A stretch of DNA of 64,000 bases from Urophycis tenuis. Lineage: Eukaryota; Chordata; Actinopteri; Gadiformes; Phycidae. The notes under the pieces were generated by a model, which saw only the letters and a program-made list of their open reading frames with translations, was not told where the DNA came from and ran no database searches. The position numbers and the translations under genes are program-made. Positions 20,701 to 33,000 of the stretch are shown one piece after another (the stretch's first letter is position 1; the number at the start of each line of letters is the position of its first letter). Where the stretch lies: NCBI GenBank assembly GCA_036785325.1, contig JAXIVH010000008.1, forward strand, positions 7,818,658 to 7,882,657. The letters are read 5' to 3'.

Positions 20701-22693
20701 AAATTCCTGCATTTGTAGTAAGTATCTCTAACATAAGCAGTTACTGAGGAAATCCAAAGCAAAACCAAGCCAAATGCAAACCGAAAAGCAATCTTTGTTT
20801 GTAAGCCATATACAGTTATTTTCCAGTGTTGTAGTTTCAATGTTTCAATCCAAGTCCATGGTCCAATTTTTGGTTCACTGCCAAAAAAATTAACACCTGC
20901 CAAAAAAAAAGAAAGGACACATTAGTGTGAAGGTCAAACGGTCATTGAAGTATGCTTTATATTTTACTCTGCCTCCTGGTCACGAGAAAGGAATACCTTG
21001 CTAGCGACAAAGTTTTGATGTATAATGTGTGTGTTCTTCTCCCCGCGCGTGAGTCAGCTGTTTGACCTGTTCCATCATCGCCCACACACACCACCGCACC
21101 ACACTGTGTCTCACTGGCCACAGTCCAGGCACACCACGGCGTCTTAAACAGACACACGCATGTTACCTCCTGCTTCCTGGTCGCAAGTGTGCAACCTGGC
21201 ACTTTTACAGCTTCTAGAGCACACTGCCTCCCCATACCAGCGGGCACAATGTCCAGGTTAAGTGTTTTACAATGCTCGGGGAGTGCCTTTTCAATGCTTG
21301 ACTTTTGTCCGTGCGGTTCCACATGAACGTCCACAGGGATGAGTTGAGTTCAGTTGCGTTGGGTGAAAGGGTTGAGTTGAACATGTCGAGCGTGCTTTCA
21401 CGTCACAACGTTGCCAGCGTGGCATTTTTCTTAACAAAGGCAGTGGCCATTTCAGCAGGTATGGTGCACTGCTGATAATATTGGATCGTGTCTCTGAATA
21501 GAACAAAAGGGACAGTGTCATCTAAGTAGGCCAAGCCTTTAACCTGCTTCAGTCTTGACTTAGTCAACAGCTGACAGAATGGGTGGTGAACATGGCTTCC
21601 TGTTTTATGAAATCGCCCAAGTTCGCAACACAACTCGTTGCTTGTGAGGTAAATGGGTTCTGTTAGTAAACTGAGTGTAACAAGGACAGGACATTGTAGT
21701 TGTAATGCTTCGTATCAACTCCATATTGATTGTTGAACTCCTGGCTATTCTCGTCATATTAAAAGCTATGTGATTTGTAAGAGATTAATGTGATTGGGAC
21801 CTATAAACTGTGAGCTTTATGAGCTATGTGATTGTCACTATACTCATAGTAATCAAGACTAAATGTAATGGTTTGTAACTGTTTCTTTACAGATGGGTAC
21901 ATAATTCTAGTTTGCCTTTTGCCCTTTTAGATTTGACCAACAGCAACAACATTGATGGGTATCATTCCCATGTAGAAATAGGCCCAAAACCCTAATCCTG
22001 GAACATTTTATGATGTATGCTGTATTTAATCAGTTGGGCCTCATGGCTGTTGCCTTTTTAATTGTTGTAGAGGAATTATTCTTTATTATTCTTCGTTTTG
22101 CCTCACTTTGGCTCTTTATTACACAGCCCATAGGCATGAATTGCACAGTAATAAGCAAAGGTAAAGACTCATTTCTATACCATGACAAATAGGGTCCATT
22201 AATATGACAGTAGCAATTCCATTTATCTACTGCTTTTGTGTCCACCAATGCTACTTATACTGGTAGGCCTACTGCTGTATACCACATTTATTTGTGTCTG
22301 GTGATGTGCAGTTCTTGAAAAGCACCAGTTGAAAAAACAAACAGTGTTACGATCATGATAATGACAATTTTATTAAGAATAACACCTCATTGTCGGTAGT
22401 TGTTGACGTTATTAGTAATAGTAAAAAATTAAAGTGGTAGCTAAGATATACAAGTTCTATGACGAGGTCCTTTCAGACAGAATATCTCCATATCAAATTC
22501 TAACTGAACATTTGCGCCCTCTGGTGGAAAATTGGTGTTTTACAAAGGTGGATAAAAATGGGATTTTTTTATTTTATAAAAGTAATTTTATGCAACACAA
22601 AGAGCTACAGTGACTAGTGAAATGTGACTGTGCAGATTTACATGAGTACATCAAATATTTTGTAGTACGTGTACGCATACATATACTGTGCGG
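20701..22693. other. no recognised gene
   Basis: A long open stretch occurs on the minus strand (20957-21334, 125 residues), Cys- and Thr-rich with no domain I recognise and no splice context. The rest is AT-rich. I annotate no gene. Confidence 0.45.
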
Positions 22694-22701
22694 AACACAC
22701 C

Positions 22702-23368
22702 CAGGGGCGTCCTTAGGGGGGGTAAATATGGATGATTCTAAGCCCCCCCCAGAGCAGAGAACACTGGTATTATTAAAACTATATGCAAGTAAATTTTGGC
22801 AAAATCATTTTTTGGATGAGATCATCAAATTAATTGAACATGTGGTTTGTTTCTCCATTGTTACAAAATCATTAGAAAGTCACCCTATTATCACCCCTCA
22901 TTTGTCATTATTGGGTACAGCCCGAGTCTTATGCTACTGCAGAACGCAGTAGCCAATCAGACCGTGGTGAAGCACACGGTGCAAGACACTAGCAGTCTGA
23001 AGTCAGTCAGTTCGTTTGTATGCCGGTCAGTAAAATAAACGATGACGTCAGGTTGTCAGAAGAGGAAAGAGATAAAAGGGGTCGACAGTTGGTCTGCCAG
23101 TTCTTTACCAAGAAAGAAAGGTATATTCACTCTACGCTTTCCCAACAACCTGATAACAAGCCTAGCCTAGCAGCTAGCACTACTGAAGCTAAAATAATTA
23201 CAGCCTGCACTGGATGATAAAACCGAGAAAATTATAACATTTCAAATGCAAATATTTTATAAAGATATTTTTTGAATATTTTTTGGAGGTGTGTGTGTGT
23301 GTGTGGGGGGGGGGGTTGTCCATAACTGCATTCTGTCTGGGGGCCCAGAATTCCTTGGGACGTCCATG
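22702..23368 (+). mobile_element. small non-autonomous hAT element with ZMYM/TTF-type exon remnant
   Basis: The ends caggggcgtcc (22702) and ggacgtccatg (to 23368) are imperfect inverted repeats. They are flanked by an 8-bp duplication, aacacacc (22694-22701) and aacactcc (23369-23376), with 7 of 8 bases equal, as expected for hAT. Inside, 23041-23120 encodes a start like MTSGCQKRK and, after a frameshift, KRGRQLVCQFFTKKERYI, typical of the N-terminus of ZMYM/TTF-type hAT transposases, ending at a possible donor. The catalytic region is deleted. Confidence 0.65.
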
Positions 23369-23389
23369 AACACTCCTGCTGACCAAAGT

Positions 23390-23449
23390 TCATGTCTTCT
23401 CGATGTCCACTAAATTTCTGTCCGGCGTCTCGCCCCACTCAGAGGATCC
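23390..23449 (-). other. candidate mucin 3' tail exon (uncertain)
   Basis: If the donor TTG|GTAAAT at 23640 is used, the next good acceptor is TTTATTCCCTCAG at 23450. The frame from that splice would give a short basic tail (DPLSGARRRTEI). Another frame of the same exon reads SEWGETPDRNLVDIEKT then TGA, which looks more like a mucin tail but needs phase 0. I cannot decide between these or the simple TAA end. Confidence 0.25.
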
Positions 23450-23636
23450 CTGAGGGAATAAAGTATACTGATGAAATTACTGAAATTGCAGTAAAAGGGT
23501 CAGACAGTAACAAACTCGAGCAGCCAAAGAAATCTTCCTCAACAATGATGTAATGTGTATGTTTGACCCCCCCAAAAAACATGATCTTAATTCATACATC
23601 ACTCTACACACAAACACATATTTAGATGGTTTTCAT

Positions 23637-24062
23637 TTACCAATAAGAAGACCTCCTCTTATACCAAACAATCGCAGCGATGCACGCTGTGAGCAGGACA
23701 ACTCCAGCCAGCGTTCCGAACAAGGTTCCATAGAACCCTGCCCCCCAGCGGAAGGATTCACACCGCCGGCCGTAGTACTGCTCAAAGGACGACGTGCGGC
23801 ACCTACATTTAAAATGGAAACACGACAGATCGTTAATTGCACTCATGCCATCCACATTCTGTCCTTGGGCGTTTTTGTGTGTGAGTGTGTTAATCCTACC
23901 GACATATAGGACCATCTTTGATGTGATTCAGACATTCTCCATGGTGATGACAGTAGCCCAGGATTCTCTTACAAGGTCCCTCGCATTCCCAGCGACCATT
24001 GCTCAACGCGGCGGTATAGTTGGCATATCCACAGCGCACATACGGCTTCAAGTCAGTAGTGT
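23637..24062 (-). CDS. mucin exons 6-7: second EGF-like domain, membrane helix, short tail
   Basis: Exon 6 (24062-23900) gives CGYANYTAALSNGRWECEGP and CHHHGECLNHIKDGPICR. Exon 7 (23802-23637) completes the EGF (CRTSSFEQYYGRRCE), then a hydrophobic segment FYGTLFGTLAGVVLLTACIA to AIVW and the tail YKRRSSYW before TAA. The basic YKRR fits a stop-transfer signal with the tail in the cytosol. Human relatives have tails of about 80 residues; here only eight are encoded unless the overlapping donor at 23640 is used. Confidence 0.9.
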
Positions 24063-27000
24063 CTGTTTGATGAGGGAAAACACGTGTACAACTGTCAATA
24101 TAAGAAAACACCAACTCTCTTAAAACGTATTGGTGCACAACGCCACTCACTATTAATGACAGTAGGCTGCAAGCGAAGACCGTTGAACTCAACAGTGACG
24201 TTTCCGAAAGCGTGACCTATGGCATCGAGGGCAGGCTTGTTGTCTATGAGGTCCATCAGTACGTCATCAATGTCAGTGTTGAGAAACTGGATGTGGGTGT
24301 CATTGTTTGGATAGTTGTATTCAACTATAATCTCAGTGATGATCCCTGCTCTACGCAGCAAAAAGTAAAACAAGCAAACAAACACAAATAAGGTGAAAGA
24401 CAACATAAACAGCAGTGGCTGGTGTTGTAAAACATGTGTTAAATCAGTGACCCAAAGCAAATGAAAGGAATGACGCTGCAATGTCTTACTTTAATTCCAC
24501 AATTTTTACTTGCTTGAAGTTTTGCGCGTCCACCTTTCTGCACAGAGGCTCAAGCTGGAAAGAAGACCAAATGTATTACCTATGAATACTAACTTGAATT
24601 TGTAATAAATTATATGTATAATAGTAATAATCATCATCATCATATTAGTTCAAGTAGTAGTCGTCTTGGTAGGTAGGTAGGTAGGTAGAATTAATAAAGA
24701 CACTACCTGAGTTGTCAGCGTTTGGATGAATTGTTGAGACTGGGGAGAGTTTATGTTATTGAAGGCGTCCTCAAATGTCGTCATGATTGTAAGGGAAATG
24801 TTTGCCTTTCTCGTTGGCAATGCCTCACCATCTACAAAGAAATGTACAAACAAAACAACTGTTCATATAAAATCATTTTGCATTAAATATAACATGTTGA
24901 ACGTAGCAAAAGCATAATTTATATTGTTACCAGCCAGGGCAGTGAATGAGGAAGACAAGATAAATCAAGGAATAATCCCTCACCAATGACAACTGCTGTC
25001 ACATTCTGCCCGAAGACGCAGGTATCGCCATACGTATAATCTGCACAGTGACACTGGCATCGGCCCAGCATGGGGTTGAACCCACAAGGGCTCCCATTGC
25101 ACTGGCAGTCCTCTGCTCCACAGTCAGTGGGGGTCACTGGGGTGGAGGGTGTCACTGTGGCATTTTGGAATGGCCCACTGGTGGTTGTTGAGTGACTGAC
25201 GGCTGTTGTAGGTACATTAGTACTGACAGTCGAAATGGGAGCTGTTGTCACGCGCGGAGCCTGGGATGTTCTTGTTGACTCGTGAGTATTCGCTGATGTG
25301 GATGGAAGTGCGTCGTTATCAGAAGTTGAAAAGGGCATGTTTGTTGCAGAGACAGCAGCTGTTGTTGTTGTGGTGGTGGGGGTGAAACTAATGGACACAG
25401 CATTAGTGGTTGTACTAGTAGTAGTGTCAGAGGTGGTTGTAGAATTTCTTATGACTGTATGTGTGGTTTCCATGGTGGGGTGAACAGGAGATGCTGACGT
25501 GGTTAGAATAGGTGTTGGTATGTTTGTGGTGCTGCTGGTTGATATTTTATCTGTTGTGTGATGAGGAGTTGTGGGCGATATTGTTGACATTGTTATGGTT
25601 GTGTTGTCTGTTGATTTAACAGTTGAAGGTGGTGATGAATCAGCTGCTGTTGTAGAAGATGGTGAATCTGCAGAGACATACGTAGCAGTGGATCTTGTTT
25701 GTGGTTGTTCTGGTGTGGAAACAATATTATCTTTTGTGGAAGATGTTGGAGACTTGCTGAATGAACTTGTTCCTGTACTTGTTGCATCAGTTCCTGTTTG
25801 AGATCCTGGTGTTGTCAATGATGAAGTCATAATCACAATTGTAGAAGCTGTAAGCTCAGTGTTGTCTGTTTTCTGAACAGTTGAAGTTTGTGATGAAGAA
25901 GCTGCTGTTGAAGAAGAGGGTGATTCTGCAGAGGCATAAGTAGCAGTGGATATTGTTTGTGGTTGTTCTGTTGTGGAAACAATATTATCTGGTGTTGTCA
26001 ATGTTGGCATTGATGATGTCATATTCATGTCTGTAGAAGCTGTAAGCTCAGTGTCGTCTGTTTTCTTAACAGTTGAAGTTTGTGATGAATCAGCTGCTGT
26101 TGATTCTGCAGAATCAATAGTTGCTGTTGATATTGTTTGTAGTTGTTCTGTTGTGGAGACAACATTATATTTTGTGGAAGATGTTGGAGACTTGCTGAAT
26201 GAACTTGTTCCCTTACTTGTTGCATCAGTTACTGTTTGCGATCCTGGGGTTGTCATTGATGAAGTCATAATCACATCTGTAGAAGCTGTAAGCTCAGTGT
26301 TGTCTGTTTTCTGAACAGTTGAAGTTTGCGTTGAATCAGCTGCTGTTGAAGAAGATGGTGATTCTGTAGAGACATAAGTAGCAGTGGATGTTGTTTGTGG
26401 TTGTTCTGATGTGGAAACAATATGATCTTTTGTGGAAGATGTTGGAGACTTACTGAATGAACTTGTTCCTGTACTTGTTGCATCAGTTCCTGTTTGAGAT
26501 CCTGGCGTTGTCATTGATGAAGACATAATCACATCTGTAGAAGCTGTAAGCTCAGTATTGTCTGTTTTCTGAACAGTTGAAGTTTGTGATGAAGCAGCTG
26601 CTGTTGAAGAAGATGGTGATTCTGCAGAGACATAAGTAGCAGTGGATATTGTTTGTGGTTGTTCTGATGTGGAAACAATATTATATTTTGTGAAAGATGT
26701 TGGAGACTTGCTATTTGAAGTCGTTCCTGTACTTGTTACATCAATTCCTGTTTGAGATCCTGGTGTTGTCAATGTTGGCATTGATGATGTCATATTCATG
26801 TCTGTCGAAGCTGTAACCTCAGTGTTGTCTGTTTTCTGAACAGTTGGAGTTTGTGATGAATCAGCTGCTGTTGAAGAAGATGGTGATTCTGCAGAATCAA
26901 TAGTAGCTGTTGATATTGTTTGTAGTTGTTCTGTTGTGGAGACAACATTATCTTTTGTGGAAGATGTTGAAGACTTGCTGAATGAACTTGTTCCTATACT

Positions 27001-30000
27001 TGTTGCATCAGTTACTGTTGGAGATCCTGGCGTTGTCATTGATGAAGTCATAATCACATCTGTAGAAGCTGTAAGCTCAGTGTTGTCTGTTTTCTGAACA
27101 GTTGAAGTTTGTGATGAATCAGCTGCTGTTGAAGAAGATGGTGATTCTGCAGAATCAATAGTAGCTGTTGATATTGTTTGTAGTTGTTCTGTTGTGGAGA
27201 CAACATTATATTTTGTGGAAGATGTTGGAGACTTGCTGAATGAACTTGTTCCTTTACTTGTTGCATCAGTTACTGTTTGAGATCCTGGGGTTGTCAGTGA
27301 TGAAGTCATAATCACATCTGTAGGAGCTGTAAGCTCAGTGTTGTCTGTTTTCTGAACAGTTGAAGTTTGTGATGAATCAGCTGCTGTTGAAGAAGATGGT
27401 GATTCTGCAGAATCAATAGTAGCTGTTGATATTGTTTGTAGTTGTTCTGTTGTGGAGACAACATTATCTTTTGTGGAAGATGTTGAAGACTTGCTGAATG
27501 AACTTGTTCCTTTACTTGTTGCATCAGTTACTGTTTGAGATCCTGGCGTTGTCATTGATGAAGTCATAATCACATCTGTAGGAGCTGTAAGCTCAGTGTT
27601 GTCTGTTTTCTGAACAGTTGAAGTTTGTGATGAATCAGCTGCTGTTGAAGAAGATGGTGATTCTGCAGAATCAATAGTAGCTGTTGATATTGTTTGTAGT
27701 TGTTCTGTTGTGGAGACAACATTATCTTTTGTGGAAGATGTTGAAGACTTGCTGAATGAACTTGTTCCTTTACTTGTTGCATCAGTTACTGTTTGAGATC
27801 CTGCCGTTGTCATTGATGAAGTCATAATCACATCTGTAGAAGCTGTAAGCTCAGTGTTGTCTGTTTTCTGAACAGTTGGAGTTTGTGATGAATCAGCTGC
27901 TGTTGAAGAAGATGGTGATTCTGCAGAGACATAAGTAGCAGTGGATATTGTTTGTGGTTGTTCTGATGTGGAAACAATATTATCTTTTGTGGAAGATGTT
28001 GGAAACATACTGAATGAACTTGTTCCTGTACTTTTTGCATCTGTTACTGTTTGAAATCCTGCCGTTGTCATTGATGAAGTCATAATCACATCTGTAGAAG
28101 CTGTTAGCTCAGTATTGTCTGTTTTCTGAAAAGTTGAAGTTTGTGATGAAGCAGCTGCTGTTGAAGAAGATGGTGATTCTGCAGAATCAATAGTAGCTAT
28201 GGATATTGTTTGTAGTTGTTCTGTTGTGGAGACAACATTATCTTTTGTGGAATATGTTGGAGACTTGCTGAATGAACTTGTTCCTGTATTTGTTGCATCA
28301 GTTCCTGTTTGAGATCCTGGCGTTGTCATTGATGAAGTCATAATCACATCTGTAGAAGCTGTAAGCTCAGTGTTGTCTGTTTTCTGAACAGTTGAAGTTT
28401 GTGATGAATCAGCTGCTGTTGAAGAAGATGGTGATTCTGCAGAATCAATAGTAGCTGTTGATATTGTTTGTAGTTGTTCTGTTGTGGAGACAACATTATA
28501 TTTTGTGGAAGATGTTGGAGACTTGCTAAATGAACTTGTTCCTTTACTTGTTGCATCAGTTACTGTTTGAGATCCTGGGGTTGTCATTGATGAAGTCATA
28601 ATCACATCTGTAGGAGCTGTAAGCTCAGTGTTGTCTGTTTTCTGAACAGTTGGAGTTTGTGATGAATCAGCTGCTGTTGAAGAAGATGGTGATTCTGCAG
28701 AGACATAAGTAGCAGTGGATATTGTTTGTGGTTGTTCTGATGTGGAAACAACATTATCTTTTGTGGAAGATGTTGGAAACATACTGAATGAACTTGTTCC
28801 TGTACTTTTTGCATCTGTTACTGTTTGAAATCCTGCTGTTGTCATTGATGAAGTCATAATCACATCTGTAGAAGCTGTAAGCTCAGTATTGTCTGTTTTC
28901 TGAACAGTTGAAGTTTGTGATGAATCAGCTGCTGTTGAAGAAGATGGTGATTCTGCAGAATCAATAGTAGCTGTTGATATTGTTTGTAGTTGTTCTGTTG
29001 TGGAGACAACATTATATTTTGTGGAAGATGTTGGAGACTTGCTAAATGAACTTGTTCTTTTACTTGTTGCATCAGTTACTGTTTGAGATCCTGGGGTTGT
29101 CATTGATGAAGTCATAATCACATCTGTAGAAGCTGTAAGCTCAGTGTTGTCTGTTTTCTGAACAGTTGAAGTTTGTGATGAATCAGCTGCTGTTGAAGAA
29201 GAGGGTGATTCTGCAGAGGCATAAGTAGCAGTGGATATTGTTTGTGGTTGTTCTGATGTGGAAACAATATTATATTTTGTGGAAGATGTTGGAGACTTGC
29301 TATTTGAAGTCGTTCCTGTACTTGTTACATCAATTCCTGTTTGAGATCCTGGTGTTGTCAATGTTGGCATTGATGATGTCATATTCATGTCTGTCGAAGC
29401 TGTAACCTCAGTGTTGTCTGTTTTCTGAACAATTGAAGTTTGTGATGAAGCAGCTGCTGTTGAAGAAGATGGTGATTCTGCAGAATCAATAGTAGCTGTT
29501 GATATTGTTTGTAGTTGTTCTGTTGTGGAGACAACATTATCTTTTGTGGAAGATGTTGAAGACTTGCTGAATGAACTTGTTCCTTTACTTGTTGCATCAG
29601 TTACTGTTTGAGATCCTGGCGTTGTCATTGATGAAGTCATAATCACATCTGTAGGAGCTGTAAGCTCAGTGTTGTCTGTTTTCTGAACAGTTGAAGTTTG
29701 TGATGAATCAGCTGCTGTTGAAGAAGATGGTGATTCTGCAGAATCAATAGTAGCTGTTGATATTGTTTGTAGTTGTTCTGTTGTGGAGACAACATTATCT
29801 TTTGTGGAAGATGTTGAAGACTTGCTGAATGAACTTGTTCCTTTACTTGTTGCATCAGTTACTGTTTGAGATCCTGGCGTTGTCATTGATGAAGTCATAA
29901 TCACATCTGTAGGAGCTGTAAGCTCAGTGTTGTCTGTTTTCTGAACAGTTGGAGTTTGTGATGAATCAGCTGCTGTTGAAGAAGATGGTGATTCTGCAGA

Positions 30001-33000
30001 GACATAAGTAGCAGTGGATATTGTTTGTGGTTGTTCTGATGTGGAAACAACATTATCTTTTGTGGAAGATGTTGGAAACATACTGAATGAACTTGTTCCT
30101 GTACTTTTTGCATCTGTTACTGTTTGAAATCCTGCTGTTGTCATTGATGAAGTCATAATCACATCTGTAGAAGCTGTAAGCTCAGTATTGTCTGTTTTCT
30201 GAACAGTTGAAGTTTGTGATGAATCAGCTGCTGTTGAAGAAGATGGTGATTCTGCAGAATCAATAGTAGCTGTTGATATTGTTTGTAGTTGTTCTGTTGT
30301 GGAGACAACATTATATTTTGTGGAAGATGTTGGAGACTTGCTAAATGAACTTGTTCTTTTACTTGTTGCATCAGTTACTGTTTGAGATCCTGGGGTTGTC
30401 ATTGATGAAGTCATAATCACATCTGTAGAAGCTGTAAGCTCAGTGTTGTCTGTTTTCTGAACAGTTGAAGTTTGTGATGAATCAGCTGCTGTTGAAGAAG
30501 AGGGTGATTCTGCAGAGGCATAAGTAGCAGTGGATATTGTTTGTGGTTGTTCTGTTGTGGAAACAATATTATCTTTTGTGGAAGATGTTGGAGACTTACT
30601 GAATGAACTTGTTCCTGTACTTGTTGCATCAGTTCCTGTTTGAGATCCTGGCGTTGTCATTGATGAAGTCATAATCACATCTGTAGAAGCTGTAAGCTCA
30701 GTATTTTCTGTTTTCTGAACAGTTGAAGTTTGTGATGAAGCAGCTGCTGTTGAAGAAGATGGTGATTCTGCAGAGACATAAGTAGCAGTGGATATTGTTT
30801 GTGGTTGTTCTGATGTGGAAACAATATTATATTTTGTGGAAGATGTTGGAGACTTGCTATTTGAAGTCGTTCCTGTACTTGTTACATCAATTCCTGTTTG
30901 AGATCCTGGTGTTGTCAATGTTGGCATTGATGATGTCATATTCATGTCTGTCGAAGCTGTAACCTCAGTGTTGTCTGTTTTCTGAACAATTGAAGTTTGT
31001 GATGAAGCAGCTGCTGTTGAAGAAGATGGTGATTCTGCAGAATCAATAGTAGCTGTTGATATTGTTTGTAGTTGTTCTGTTGTGGAGACAACATTATCTT
31101 TTGTGGAAGATGTTGAAGACTTGCTGAATGAACTTGTTCCTTTACTTGTTGCATCAGTTACTGTTTGAGATCCTGGCGTTGTCATTGATGAAGTCATAAT
31201 CACATCTGTAGGAGCTGTAAGCTCAGTGTTGTCTGTTTTCTGAACAGTTGAAGTTTGTGATGAATCAGCTGCTGTTGAAGAAGATGGTGATTCTGCAGAA
31301 TCAATAGTAGCTGTTGATATTGTTTGTGGTTGTTCTGATGTGGAAACAATATTATCTTTTGTGGAAGATGTTGGAAACATACTGAATGAACTTGTTCCTG
31401 TACTTTTTGCATCTGTTACTGTTTGAGATCCTGCCGTTGTCATTGATGAAGTCATAATCACATCTGTAGAAGCTGTAAGCTCAGTGTTGTCTGTTTTCTG
31501 AACAGTTGGAGTTTGTGATGAATCAGCTGCTGTTGAAGAAGATGGTGATTCTTCAGAGACATAAGTAGCTGTGGATATTGTTTGTGGTTGTTCTGATGTG
31601 GAAACAATATTATATTTTGTGGAAGATGTTGGAGACTTGCTAAATGAACTTGTTCTTTTACTTGTTGCATCAGTTACTGTTTGAGATCCTGGGGTTGTCA
31701 TTGATGAAGTCATAATCACATCTGTAGAAGCTGTAAGCTCAGTGTTGTCTGTTTTCTGAACAGTTGAAGTTTGTGATGAATCAGCTGCTGTTGAAGAAGA
31801 GGGTGATTCTGCAGAGGCATAAGTAGCAGTGGATATTGTTTGTGGTTGTTCTGTTGTGGAAACAATATTATCTTTTGTGGAAGATGTTGGAGACTTACTG
31901 AATGAACTTGTTCCTGTACTTGTTGCATCAGTTCCTGTTTGAGATCCTGGCGTTGTCATTGATGAAGTCATAATCACATCTGTAGAAGCTGTAAGCTCAG
32001 TATTTTCTGTTTTCTGAACAGTTGAAGTTTGTGATGAAGCAGCTGCTGTTGAAGAAGATGGTGATTCTGCAGAGACATAAGTAGCAGTGGATATTGTTTG
32101 TGGTTGTTCTGATGTGGAAACAATATTATATTTTGTGGAAGATGTTGGAGACTTGCTATTTGAAGTCGTTCCTGTACTTGTTACATCAATTCCTGTTTGA
32201 GATCCTGGTGTTGTCAATGTTGGCATTGATGATGTCATATTCATGTCTGTCGAAGCTGTAACCTCAGTGTTGTCTGTTTTCTGAACAATTGAAGTTTGTG
32301 ATGAAGCAGCTGCTGTTGAAGAAGATGGTGATTCTGCAGAATCAATAGTAGCTGTTGATATTGTTTGTAGTTGTTCTGTTGTGGAGACAACATTATCTTT
32401 TGTGGAAGATGTTGAAGACTTGCTGAATGAACTTGTTCCTTTACTTGTTGCATCAGTTACTGTTTGAGATCCTGGCGTTGTCATTGATGAAGTCATAATC
32501 ACATCTGTAGGAGCTGTAAGCTCAGTGTTGTCTGTTTTCTGAACAGTTGAAGTTTGTGATGAATCAGCTGCTGTTGAAGAAGATGGTGATTCTGCAGAAT
32601 CAATAGTAGCTGTTGATATTGTTTGTGGTTGTTCTGATGTGGAAACAATATTATCTTTTGTGGAAGATGTTGGAAACATACTGAATGAACTTGTTCCTGT
32701 ACTTTTTGCATCTGTTACTGTTTGAGATCCTGCCGTTGTCATTGATGAAGTCATAATCACATCTGTAGAAGCTGTAAGCTCAGTGTTGTCTGTTTTCTGA
32801 ACAGTTGGAGTTTGTGATGAATCAGCTGCTGTTGAAGAAGATGGTGATTCTTCAGAGACATAAGTAGCTGTGGATATTGTTTGTGGTTGTTCTGATGTGG
32901 AAACAATATTATCTTTTGTGGAAGATGTTGGAAACATACTGAATGAACTTGTTCCTGTACTTTTTGCATCTGTTACTGTTTGAGATCCTGCCGTTGTCAT

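Noticed and set aside
20957..21334. 125-residue minus-strand ORF
   Set aside because: No recognisable domain, no splice or promoter context and unremarkable codon pattern; not supported as a gene.
25298..26314. Plus-strand valine-rich ORFs over the mucin exon
   Set aside because: Antisense shadows of Ser/Thr codons in the mucin.
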